A DNA stretch of 64,000 bases. It comes from Bacteroidales bacterium. GTDB lineage: Bacteria > Bacteroidota > Bacteroidia > Bacteroidales > F082. The notes below the pieces were generated by a model. The model had not been told where the DNA came from and made no database searches. It saw only the letters and a program-made list of their open reading frames with translations. Of the stretch, positions 29,131 through 37,603 are shown one piece after another (the first letter of the stretch is position 1; each line of letters opens with the position of its first letter). Location: NCBI GenBank assembly GCA_017477425.1, contig JAFUVT010000039.1, positions 1 through 64,000 on the forward strand, given 5' to 3'. A program made the translations under genes and the position numbers.

Positions 29131-30515
29131 TTTTTGAACAAGATGCCCATTTTATAATATAAATGCTCAGCGAATTCCAAGAACCGTCTATAACCACCAA
29201 CTTTTTCATCAATAAAATCAGAGTCCCAAAGAATAACCTCATGTTTTTCTGGCCCGTTGTTGATACTGAAGCTTATGGCTCTCGATGCATTCATTGTATG
29301 ATTTATAATTTGATTGTTTCTATCAAATGGATCATCATAGAACCTAAACAATACACCATTATTTTTAGACATTTCAGAAAAGGTATAACCTTCATAATAC
29401 TCATTTTTTTTAACGGCTTTAAAATACGTGTAATTTGGATATACGTGGGACATAGTTATATACTCTTTCAATTCTTTGCTTGTATTTAATCCTTCCGAAT
29501 AAGATCCATTCGTCTTATCCATAAAATATTCTTCTGTCAATTCTATATTCCCTTTTAACCGTTTTTCTTGGGCAGCAAGAGAAGAAGCCACGCAACTCAT
29601 TTTAAACCTTTGATGATAATTTTTCAAATTATGATCAACAATAACCATTGCATATTTATTGTCATCGATAGTCCAACAAAGATTTGTAATGGTTCCCCCG
29701 CCTCCTTCTAATTCTTTTGTTTCATAATTTACCTCCTGTGCTCCCAATTTTGCCAGTTCTGCTTTGTATGCTTCAAAATCATCGAAATATTGTGGCAAAT
29801 AATAATCATCAAACTCGGGCGGAATCGTCACAACATACCCGCTCGGATCCGTAAATCTCAAAGGATTATTAAAGCAATAGGAATAGCGGTTGTAAGCCTG
29901 AGCATTATACTCGTCCTGAATGGCAATGTCGGGCGAAAGCATACGGCCTAAAACGGGGTCGTACAGTCTTCCGTTCATATTAATCAAGTCAAAGTCATCA
30001 TAGTGCTCGTGCAGGGTGTAGCCACGATCGAAAGTGTGGGTCACGTTGCTATAGCCAAAGCCAATAGGATTGCGGCGGCGCCCCCAAGCGTCGTAACTCA
30101 GCCGCTCCACATTGTCGCCCTTGACGGTGGCTGTCAGGTTGCCTTGGTGGTCTTTTAGGGTGTAGTGCATCGTGCCTCCTCCGTTGTTGTACGAGGCAAA
30201 GATAGCAAACAATCCCGTACTGGAGGTCAAGTAGTGCAACTTTTTCGTCACGCCGTTTTCGGTCACGGTCTCATAAAGCGGCGTAAAGTAGCGTTTTGTA
30301 CGAGTAGAATTGCCATTGCTGAAGGTCTGCATCACACGCTGGCGGTCGGTGTCGTAGTCCACGCCAAGGGTCTTGCCGTTTTGCTCAAGGGTCTGCAGTT
30401 TGTCGAAACTAGTGTATGTAGCTTTTTGATGTGGGAACAAGGCTTCTTGTCCTGCCTCCGGCTGCAATCCTGTCACAGCGTAACGATTTGGGGTCGCGTC
30501 ATACGCATAATTCAT
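29127..30515 (-). CDS. Rhs-repeat protein C-terminal fragment with cysteine-protease-like tip 1
   Basis: 462 residues corresponding to the 3' end of an Rhs-type polymorphic toxin. It contains YD-repeat material (residues 1-160) and the conserved core end (RLYDPVLGRMLSPD at about 184-196, NNPLRFTDPSG at about 216-226). A variable tip follows. The tip carries Gln302-x5-Cys308, His406 and Asp431 (LWDSD), paralogous to tip 2 with almost the same spacing. This suggests a papain/C39-like cysteine protease. The shell and N-terminal secretion region of a full Rhs protein are missing. Upstream, the frame runs without another stop up to the stop codon of the T9SS cargo gene. It is followed by an overlapping exported candidate immunity gene. 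Confidence 0.8.
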   Translation of the reverse strand: MNYAYDATPNRYAVTGLQPEAGQEALFPHQKATYTSFDKLQTLEQNGKTLGVDYDTDRQRVMQTFSNGNSTRTKRYFTPLYETVTENGVTKKLHYLTSSTGLFAIFASYNNGGGTMHYTLKDHQGNLTATVKGDNVERLSYDAWGRRRNPIGFGYSNVTHTFDRGYTLHEHYDDFDLINMNGRLYDPVLGRMLSPDIAIQDEYNAQAYNRYSYCFNNPLRFTDPSGYVVTIPPEFDDYYLPQYFDDFEAYKAELAKLGAQEVNYETKELEGGGGTITNLCWTIDDNKYAMVIVDHNLKNYHQRFKMSCVASSLAAQEKRLKGNIELTEEYFMDKTNGSYSEGLNTSKELKEYITMSHVYPNYTYFKAVKKNEYYEGYTFSEMSKNNGVLFRFYDDPFDRNNQIINHTMNASRAISFSINNGPEKHEVILWDSDFIDEKVGGYRRFLEFAEHLYYKMGILFKK

Positions 30516-30530
30516 AAAGCCATTGCTATT

Positions 30531-32030
30531 TTATTCTTTCACAAACTTTCCCGAGGAAAGCGTTTTCTTGTTGTCATAGATTTTGTATGTATAAATGCCT
30601 TTGGATAGACCAGCGACCCCCACCGTAAGCACATTCCCTTCGCCTCGGATGATGCGGTCCATGCAAATGTGCCCCAAGGCATCGGTAATCTGAATGCGGT
30701 GCTCATTGTGTTCCGGCAAGCCCGAGATGTCAATGTTCAACTCATCCTTGGCAGGATTGGGATAAGCCGATGCAGTTATCGCTTCTTGCGAAACATCCTT
30801 CACACTGCACGGAATGGGGTTGAAATCCTCACGCGAGAAACGGATGATCTTTACCGTAGGTTCGACATACCAAGAGTCGCCCTTAATGCAATACACGCAT
30901 CCGCCGTCATTGGTGGGAAATACGGCTTGAGGAAAGTAATCCAGTTCGTCCCAAAGTTCAACCTTCCCAAGGATTTCCAACCCCGTGCTCACAAGATAGG
31001 CGCATGGATAGAGCGGGTCAAGCCAGCTTACCGTATGGCATCTCGTCGCTACATAAACAGTGCTGTCGTTGGCGTATGCCATTCCTCCATAGGCATAAAA
31101 CAGGGTGTCTGGCTTGTTGATTTCGGCCTTTTCGATGATTTCCCCCTCTCGGTTCATTTTCCCGACAAGCAAATGAGGATGATTGACATTATGGTCCGGA
31201 TCCCTTTGTGTGGCCGCCAGAAGCATTTCATTGGCATTATACCAATATCCCACATGAGGATTGTTCACATACTTGCCTGAGGTTAGTTCTGGAAGGGATA
31301 CGTCGTCGATAAAATAGTCATTCGTCAAATTGAAGTCGTAATCGAAATAGAGCAGAGACTGTAACCCGCCCTGTCCTGCACATACTGCGATGGTTTGGCT
31401 GCTAATCGGGTCGTTTATGAGTTTTTGGCTTTCTATTTGATATATGTAGCAAATCGGGTCGGGCGGGTCGGCCAACAGATACCGACAATTCAGGCTGTCT
31501 CCTGACTGGGTGAAGCGGAACAGCACGCCCCTTGACTCGAATGAACCTGGTGGAAAATTGGGTTTTTCCCTCCTTGCCGTTTTCAACAGGACGATGGTAC
31601 CGTCGTCGTCCATGACGGCGGCACCATCTGTGAATCCCAAGAAATCATCTGCCACTTGTAGGGTTTGTTCTTTCACCACATTCAAGTCGTCATCGAGAAT
31701 CATGATCTTAAGTTCGCCTGAATCATTCAGTCGATTGTTCATAATCCGTCCCGAAACGAAATATCCGCCATTGTCCAAAGGGGTCAGGGTTTGCAAAACC
31801 AGTTTTTTCCCTTCGGGGGCGGGGAAAGTGATCGTTTCGTAACGCCCGTCGCCAAACACCCTGAAATAGACTCCATAGTTACCTGAATAACCCACAAGTT
31901 CCACGGTGTTGTCCTCGTTGATAAAGCCACTACTTATAGACACCGTGTCCGATAAAATGGTTTCCCATTGTTGGGCAAAAACCACAAATGGCAATAGGGC
32001 GCAAAGTATCAGTAATATTGGTCTTTTCAT
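30531..32030 (-). CDS. Secreted protein with T9SS C-terminal sorting domain
   Basis: A 499-residue exported protein. The signal peptide is LILCALLPFVVFAQQW. A beta-rich region of about 390 residues follows, probably a propeller (QLPNDGGY-like turns such as DNGGYFVSGRI and NDGGCVYCIKGD). The last ~80 residues form a T9SS type A sorting domain (AYPNPAKDELNIDISG ... GIYTYKIYDNKKTLSSGKFVKE). The protein is predicted to be moved across the outer membrane by the T9SS. Its start overlaps the end of a 67-residue secreted peptide gene. The Rhs fragment begins 15 bp after its stop codon in the same reading frame. Confidence 0.8.
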   Translation of the reverse strand: MKRPILLILCALLPFVVFAQQWETILSDTVSISSGFINEDNTVELVGYSGNYGVYFRVFGDGRYETITFPAPEGKKLVLQTLTPLDNGGYFVSGRIMNNRLNDSGELKIMILDDDLNVVKEQTLQVADDFLGFTDGAAVMDDDGTIVLLKTARREKPNFPPGSFESRGVLFRFTQSGDSLNCRYLLADPPDPICYIYQIESQKLINDPISSQTIAVCAGQGGLQSLLYFDYDFNLTNDYFIDDVSLPELTSGKYVNNPHVGYWYNANEMLLAATQRDPDHNVNHPHLLVGKMNREGEIIEKAEINKPDTLFYAYGGMAYANDSTVYVATRCHTVSWLDPLYPCAYLVSTGLEILGKVELWDELDYFPQAVFPTNDGGCVYCIKGDSWYVEPTVKIIRFSREDFNPIPCSVKDVSQEAITASAYPNPAKDELNIDISGLPEHNEHRIQITDALGHICMDRIIRGEGNVLTVGVAGLSKGIYTYKIYDNKKTLSSGKFVKE

Positions 32031-32230
32031 GGCATATACGGCTTTAATCGTTCAACAATTGAAGGAATAATGCTTCCACTTTTATCAGGACTTCCATGGT
32101 GAGCTTTCTGTTTGGTTAGAATGGCTCCTTCTCCTTTCTCGTTTTCCGTTCTGGCCACACCACTGGCGTAGCAAAACGCTCCCGAAAGGACGAAGAAGAG
32201 CATCAGGATCAATTGTTTTAATTTAATCAT
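32027..32230 (-). CDS. Small secreted peptide, 67 residues
   Basis: A short protein with a clear signal peptide (LKQLILMLFFVLSGAFCYAS) and a mature part of about 44 polar residues rich in Gly, Lys and Ser. No family was recognised. It overlaps the T9SS cargo gene by 4 bp and has a good promoter box just upstream, so it is a real, translationally coupled gene. Such tiny leaders often precede surface-protein genes in Bacteroidota, but the role is unknown. Confidence 0.6.
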   Translation of the reverse strand: MIKLKQLILMLFFVLSGAFCYASGVARTENEKGEGAILTKQKAHHGSPDKSGSIIPSIVERLKPYMP

Positions 32231-32551
32231 AGTTTTGTGATTTTAGGGTTTGTGATTTGTGTTTAAGTTTTCGACAGCAAAATTAGGCTATCAAAAAATC
32301 ATGGCGCACAAAACCATGCTGGAGAAATGATGGAATTTATCTATAGGGGGTGGGTAATACTTGATAATCAATAAGTTACAAAAACAAATAAAGAAAAAAA
32401 CAGCCCGTTTCCTCCAACTTTTTTCCATCATCTCCCTGTAATTAAGTCCAAAGAAAAGGAAGCATGCTGGCCATGGCCGACATGCGGGAAGCGCATTACC
32501 TAGATAGATAAATGCCAATATATTAACTACCAACTGAACAACTGACAACTC
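32231..32551. other. Noncoding spacer with one promoter box
   Basis: 321 bp between two minus-strand genes. A TAATTTTG -7 box on the minus strand (32278-32285) serves the small secreted peptide gene. I see no other supported element. An 85-codon minus-strand frame here has no coding signature. Confidence 0.6.
32278..32285 (-). promoter_or_regulatory. -7 box (TAATTTTG) of the small peptide/T9SS cargo operon
   Basis: A perfect TAnnTTTG on the minus strand, 47 bp upstream of the ATG at 32230. Confidence 0.6.
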
Positions 32552-35188
32552 CTACCAAATCACTTCCCAATGCCCTCCCTTGTCGGGCCCAACACGACGA
32601 ATAACACCCTCTTCCTGTAACCTATTGGTGATGTTTACGATAGACCGCCTCGAAACGCCAATTCTCTCTGCCATTTCAGCAGTGGTTATTTCGGGTCTCT
32701 CCTTGATCAAATCCACAATTTTCTGTGAATTTTTCTGTGAACTTTTCTGTGAATGACGCTGTGTTTCGTCCCATGCAACTTCACTCAAAACTCCGTCTGG
32801 AGGGCCCACAAGGCCTTCCGCCACCCTCAAAACCAACTCTGCCACGCTTCCTTTCACCCCAAGTTTCTCCTGCAAGCTCTCGTTTTGTTTCTTGATTCCC
32901 GAGTAAGTCCGGCTTCTCAATGCCGCTATCTCGCCTTCTCCCAACCCCATCAGATGCAGGTGGCAAAGCGCCAAGTCGGTGTGCCTCAAACTCGGGCAAC
33001 GGCTCAAAAGCGCATTGTCAAAGCCTGCGTAATGCCGCTCCACGGCTTCCTTGAGTTGCTTGTAATCCTCTTCCTTTAGGGCGATGGCTTCATGCTTGAA
33101 CGACGTGTCGCGCGTGGTGATGTGTCTGCCGTGCAGCAGCTCATTGATGCGTTGGCATATCGGCTCCTTCAGGAAAGCCTCGCGCCTTCGCTCCGCCTCC
33201 TCGCGTTGCTGGACCAAGGCCGTTTCCAAGGCGTTCACTTGTTCTTCACGCTGCCGGAGGCTTTGCCGCAAGGCTTCCCGTTCCTTCTGGTAGGCCAGCC
33301 GTTCAGCCTCCAGCTCCGAAGCGTGTCGCTTTCGTGTCTGTTCTGCCTCTTTCTTGGTCTTGTCTTGCTGCGCCTGCATCTCCAGCTCATGTTTCCCAGC
33401 AATCTCCTCCAATTTTTGCTGATGCTTTCGTTCGGCCTCCGACATTCTCTGTTCGGTTTCAACCTGATGCCTTTTCAATGTTTCTTCGTGCAGTTTGCGT
33501 TCTGTCTGTGCCATAGCCTCTTTCTCTGCCATTTCCGCTTGGTAGGCCAGACGCTCTGCTTCCAATTCCTCCTCGTGCCGTTTCTTGGTCTTCTCCATCT
33601 CCTTTTCCGACAGGTCTCTCTGCTCTCTCAATTCTTCTTCGTGCCGTTCTTTTGCCTCGGCCATCCAATGTTGGTGTTTCCTTTCCACCTCCTCCAACTG
33701 CTGTTCGGTATCCGCTTTCAGTTGTCTCAGTTCTTCCTCGTATTTCTTTTTTGTTTCTTCCAAAACCTTGCCGGCCTCGGCCTGCCTCAGCCTTAGTTCC
33801 TTCTCATGTGCTTGTTCTGTCTCCCCAAGTTTTCTATCTGCTTCTTCTTGCTTCTTTTTCAACAATGTTTTGCTTCTCTGTTTTACCACAATAAAAACAG
33901 CCAATGCGATCAAAACAGCAATAGGTACAATGATGCCAATTGTTTTTCTGATGGACTTTTCTCGTGCTTCTTCAGCTTCTTTCTGCTGCTTTTGGTCCAT
34001 GTATGTCTTGAATAAATCTTCAAGCTTCGAAACCAATGCTTTGTTTTCTCCCTCCGATTCCTTATGGTCTGTCAAATAACGCATAAACTCATTTGCTTTC
34101 TCTCTGTCGCCAAGACTGTCGTAAACAACACGTATGCCTTCCGCAGCCCTGATTTTAGAAGTTGCATCTGACTCTTTTTCAAATGCCAATTCAAAGTAAC
34201 GAAGTGCCGAATCATAAATGCCTTCCTCGGAATAAACCGATCCTATGACCAAAAAACGGATGACTTTCTCTCTATCATCTTTGACAGAAGTAAGGCTCTG
34301 CTTCATTGTATTCAGTGATTGTTCCGCTCCTAAACCTAACTGATAGTCGCAAAGTGCTTTCATGGAAACGGCATCCCTGTAAATAAAACTATTAGTATCG
34401 GATATTTCTTCTATGGCCATCTCATAATAACTCCTTGCAACGTCTTTTTCTCCCTTCTTGTCGTATTGTTTCCCGATGTGAAAATATGTATTGGGAATCT
34501 CTTTGGATAAAGAAGGAGCTTTTCGGCAATATGCCAAAGCCTTTTCACCGCAAGAAAGGGCTGGATCCATCATAAATTGTGCTGAAAACAGCTCCAATAG
34601 CCTATTATAAGTATAAAACATAAAAACAGCTTTCTTCCCCGTCAGTGCTTTCTCTTCAAAATGTTCCTCCACCACCTCCAACGCCTTCAGGTATTCTGCG
34701 CAAGCGTTCACCACATTTCCTTGTTCATAAAACCCTGCACCATTAATATAATGGGCGCGGGCGTTCAGGAATGAGAGGTTGTCGTGTTGTTCAGGAGATT
34801 GCGGATCGTGTCCGCAATGACGGTTCCAAGGGTTAGGGTTGTCGTTTTGCGTGAGTGTCAGGCTATCAAAATAATCCACCGCCCGCAGTAGCTCATCCCG
34901 ATTGCTTTGAGGTTTATAATTTTTATACAGCAGCTCAGAGATCAGTAGTTGGCAGTAGTGCCCTTCAAATACATTCAAACTGTCCGCCTCAGGGCTAACC
35001 GAAAACGCCAACATCAACATCAAAGCACTATCCGGCTGCCGCCACATCAGGCTGTCGATGGCAGCCAATTCAGAGATTGGTTTTCCCATCGGCTCCACAG
35101 CCTTCTCTTCGTGAGGGTTGCAAGCCATTATCACTGCTAGCAACACCACCGTCACCCAAATCCCAGTGAAAGGTATATGTTTCTTCAT
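32552..35188 (-). CDS. TPR lipoprotein-like membrane regulator with long coiled coil and two putative DNA-binding domains
   Basis: An 878-residue protein. A lipobox-like signal (AVIMACNP, Cys23) precedes TPR-like helices (about 35-400). A membrane helix (GIIVPIAVLIALAVFIVV) and a highly charged coiled coil of roughly 270 residues follow. The next region (PSLRHTDLALCHLHLMGLGEGEIAAL) resembles the helix-turn-helix end of the regulator at 16690-18036. The last ~60 residues form a second winged helix (ITTAEMAERIGVSRRSIVNITNRL). The two DNA-binding modules in one membrane protein are unusual. In-frame residues around 115-136 (NPWNRHCGHDPQSPE) come from an inserted palindromic repeat. It is transcribed toward the small peptide/T9SS cargo genes and divergently from porZ. 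Confidence 0.75.
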   Translation of the reverse strand: MKKHIPFTGIWVTVVLLAVIMACNPHEEKAVEPMGKPISELAAIDSLMWRQPDSALMLMLAFSVSPEADSLNVFEGHYCQLLISELLYKNYKPQSNRDELLRAVDYFDSLTLTQNDNPNPWNRHCGHDPQSPEQHDNLSFLNARAHYINGAGFYEQGNVVNACAEYLKALEVVEEHFEEKALTGKKAVFMFYTYNRLLELFSAQFMMDPALSCGEKALAYCRKAPSLSKEIPNTYFHIGKQYDKKGEKDVARSYYEMAIEEISDTNSFIYRDAVSMKALCDYQLGLGAEQSLNTMKQSLTSVKDDREKVIRFLVIGSVYSEEGIYDSALRYFELAFEKESDATSKIRAAEGIRVVYDSLGDREKANEFMRYLTDHKESEGENKALVSKLEDLFKTYMDQKQQKEAEEAREKSIRKTIGIIVPIAVLIALAVFIVVKQRSKTLLKKKQEEADRKLGETEQAHEKELRLRQAEAGKVLEETKKKYEEELRQLKADTEQQLEEVERKHQHWMAEAKERHEEELREQRDLSEKEMEKTKKRHEEELEAERLAYQAEMAEKEAMAQTERKLHEETLKRHQVETEQRMSEAERKHQQKLEEIAGKHELEMQAQQDKTKKEAEQTRKRHASELEAERLAYQKEREALRQSLRQREEQVNALETALVQQREEAERRREAFLKEPICQRINELLHGRHITTRDTSFKHEAIALKEEDYKQLKEAVERHYAGFDNALLSRCPSLRHTDLALCHLHLMGLGEGEIAALRSRTYSGIKKQNESLQEKLGVKGSVAELVLRVAEGLVGPPDGVLSEVAWDETQRHSQKSSQKNSQKIVDLIKERPEITTAEMAERIGVSRRSIVNITNRLQEEGVIRRVGPDKGGHWEVIW
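34798..34818. repeat. ATTGCGGA/TCCGCAAT palindrome inside a coding sequence
   Basis: Two 8-bp perfect arms (34798-34805 and 34811-34818) flank a 5-bp loop within the TPR regulator gene. In this frame it is read as part of NRHCGHDPQSP, a segment that looks unlike the surrounding helical repeats. Confidence 0.8.
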
Positions 35189-35206
35189 TTTATCAAGTTT
35201 TCACTG

Positions 35207-35214
35207 CAAAGTTA
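35207..35214 (-). promoter_or_regulatory. -7 box (TAACTTTG) of the large TPR regulator
   Basis: A perfect consensus box on the minus strand, 18 bp upstream of the ATG at 35188. Confidence 0.65.
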
Positions 35215-35284
35215 TAAAACATTTCGCAAAAAACAGCGTTATCATCTTATAAATTCGTATCTTTACCGCCTAAATCTATTCTCT

Positions 35285-37603
35285 ATGAAGAAACATGTGT
35301 TTACCTTTATCATAACGATGGCCCTCACCTTGGCCTCGTTCGCCCAAGACGGCGTCTCCATCGGCAACTGGCGCACCCACCTGCCCTATCAGAAAGTGAT
35401 CGCCGTGGAACCCGTCGGACACCGCATCTATGCCGCCACCGAATACGAGCTGTTCTACTACGACACCGACGACAACTCCATCAACATCCTCAACAAAATC
35501 AACGGGTTGTCGGACATCGGCATCAGCGCCATGCGCTACAACGAGAGCCAACGACAACTCCTCGTGGCCTATACCAACGCCAACGTCGACCTCGTCGACG
35601 CCAACAACAAGGTCCACAACATGAGCGACATCAAAGACAAGGTCATGGTTGGCAACAAAAGCATCAACAACATCTTCTTCGACGGCGACTTGGCCTATAT
35701 GGCCTGCGGCTTCGGCATCGTCGTATTCGACCTGAAGAAAAAGGAAGTGAAAGACACCTACTATATCGGCAACCAAGGCGATGCCGTGAACGTGACCGAC
35801 GTGGCCCTCTACAACAGTCGCATCTACGCCTGCACCGACGACGGCGTCTACTACGCATCGCAAAACGCACAAAACCTGGCCAACTACTCGGCATGGCATT
35901 TCGACAACAGCGTCATCCACCCTCACTACGCCTACACCGAGATGGAAGTGTTTGCCGGCAAACTCTACCTCAACTTTGATGGCGGCTACGATGCCGACAC
36001 ACTCTACGAACTCAATGGCAACCAATGGGGCTACTTCGACAAACTCGAGAAGAGCCAAAAATACGAACTTCGGGCCTACAACGACCGCTTCGTCATCACC
36101 AACCGCTACGGCGTAAAGGTGTACGACCGCAACCTCAACGAGACCATCACCATCTACAACCCCGGTGGTTCCATCGAGCCCCTCTCCACCGCCATCGACA
36201 ATAACGGGAACTACTGGATTGGCGACACACGCCGCGGACTCATCAAGACCTCCGACGGATGGAACAACATGGACGTGAAACCCAACGGACCCGCCTCGAA
36301 GAACGTGTTTGAACTGAAAGCCTGCGGCGACCAAGTGTGGATCGCCACTGGAGGTCATGCCTCCAACTGGAGCAAACGCTACATAAAAGACGGCGTGGCT
36401 CGCTTCGACGGAATGTGGACCATCTTCAACAGAAACACGATGTCGGAGCTCACCGACTTCTCCGACTTCGTATGCACGGCCACCGACCCCTTCGACCCGT
36501 CGGTGACCTACGTCGGCACCTGGGGCTACGGCGTGATGAAATTCAAAGGCGACGAACTCGTCGAGATCTACAACGCCGACAACAGCACCCTCGATTATTG
36601 GGTGCAAGACCCCAACCTGATCAACATCAGCGGACTCGGCTTCGACAGCAAAGGCAACCTCTGGGTAGCCAACACGGGAGCCTCCAACATGCTCTCGGTG
36701 ATGGAACGCAACGGCAACTGGCATTCGTTCAACCTCGGCAGCAACCTGAGCGGAATGGACATCGGAACGATGCTCATCGACAAAAACGACTACAAGTGGA
36801 TCATCACTCGCGACGGCACCTTGATCGTCTTCAACGACGGCGGCACCTTCGACATCACTGCCGACGACCAAGCCGTCGTCCTCAACACCGCCATCGGCAA
36901 CGGCCATCTGCTGGGCTCGGTCAACTGCCTTGCCCTCGACCCAAACGGCGCCGTTTGGGTGGGCACCAATAGCGGCCCGTGCCTGTTCGAAAACAGCACC
37001 AAGATCTTCTCAGGCTCCAACTTCGACGCCACCCAAAAAAGAGTGAATCGCAACGACGGCACCGACCAATTCGACTGGCTCTTCGACGGCTCGAGCGTGC
37101 TCTCGATGGCCGCCGTCGAAGGCAGCAACGAGATGTGGTTCTGCCTCGAGTCGGGCGTCTACCTGATGTCGTTCGACGGCAACCCCGAAGAAATCCACAA
37201 CTTCAACACGACCAACAGTCCCCTGCCCGAAAACGCCGTCAACACGATTGCCATCGACAAGAACGGTGAGGTGTTTTTCGGCACCGACAGCGGCGTCATC
37301 TCCTATCGCGGCGAGGCATCACCCGCCGAGCCTTACGTGAGCGACGTGGTGGCCTACCCCAACCCCGTGCGTCCCGACTATTCGGGCTATGTGGGCATCA
37401 AAGGCTTGGTGGCCAACACCTTGGTCAGAATCACCACCGTCGATGGCGTCTTCGTCACCCAACTGATCTCGGAAGGCGGACAAGCCGTTTGGGACTGCAC
37501 CAACATCAACGGCCAGAAGGTGGAGCCTGGCGTCTACCTCATCTTCGTGAGCACCAAGCAAGGCACCGACAAATTCGCCACCAAAATCCTCATCATGAAT
37601 TGA
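35285..37603 (+). CDS. porZ: Type IX secretion system protein PorZ
   Basis: A 772-residue exported protein. The signal peptide (FTFIITMALTLASFAQ) is followed by a typical PorZ opening (GNWRTHLPYQKVIAVEPVGHRIYAATEYELFYYD). Two seven-bladed beta-propellers of the two-component-regulator propeller type come next, then a C-terminal beta-sandwich resembling a T9SS sorting domain (YPNPVRPDYSG ... GVYLIFVSTKQGTDKFATKILI). In Porphyromonas, PorZ sits on the cell surface in the attachment complex and delivers anionic LPS to cargo. The gene overlaps recO, an arrangement I recall as common in T9SS-bearing Bacteroidota. The ATG at 35285 follows a near-consensus box (TATCTTTA, 35258-35265). Confidence 0.8.
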   Translation: MKKHVFTFIITMALTLASFAQDGVSIGNWRTHLPYQKVIAVEPVGHRIYAATEYELFYYDTDDNSINILNKINGLSDIGISAMRYNESQRQLLVAYTNANVDLVDANNKVHNMSDIKDKVMVGNKSINNIFFDGDLAYMACGFGIVVFDLKKKEVKDTYYIGNQGDAVNVTDVALYNSRIYACTDDGVYYASQNAQNLANYSAWHFDNSVIHPHYAYTEMEVFAGKLYLNFDGGYDADTLYELNGNQWGYFDKLEKSQKYELRAYNDRFVITNRYGVKVYDRNLNETITIYNPGGSIEPLSTAIDNNGNYWIGDTRRGLIKTSDGWNNMDVKPNGPASKNVFELKACGDQVWIATGGHASNWSKRYIKDGVARFDGMWTIFNRNTMSELTDFSDFVCTATDPFDPSVTYVGTWGYGVMKFKGDELVEIYNADNSTLDYWVQDPNLINISGLGFDSKGNLWVANTGASNMLSVMERNGNWHSFNLGSNLSGMDIGTMLIDKNDYKWIITRDGTLIVFNDGGTFDITADDQAVVLNTAIGNGHLLGSVNCLALDPNGAVWVGTNSGPCLFENSTKIFSGSNFDATQKRVNRNDGTDQFDWLFDGSSVLSMAAVEGSNEMWFCLESGVYLMSFDGNPEEIHNFNTTNSPLPENAVNTIAIDKNGEVFFGTDSGVISYRGEASPAEPYVSDVVAYPNPVRPDYSGYVGIKGLVANTLVRITTVDGVFVTQLISEGGQAVWDCTNINGQKVEPGVYLIFVSTKQGTDKFATKILIMN

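Noticed and set aside
26049..30515. Insertion sequence or integrase carrying the Rhs block
   Set aside because: No transposase or integrase frame and no clear terminal inverted repeats were found.
29127..30515. Intact, functional Rhs toxin
   Set aside because: Only the last part of the core and the tip are present, without a shell or secretion signal.
32291..32548. 85-codon minus-strand frame
   Set aside because: No promoter or start context, no recognisable signal or family, and an odd composition. The region fits a noncoding spacer.
35276..36907. 543-codon minus-strand frame opposite porZ
   Set aside because: It is a Val/Asp/Gly-rich shadow of porZ codons with no domain, and porZ is well supported.
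35285..37603. Hybrid two-component sensor (propeller domain type)
   Set aside because: The propellers are followed by a sorting-domain-like beta-sandwich, with no membrane helix, histidine kinase or response regulator.
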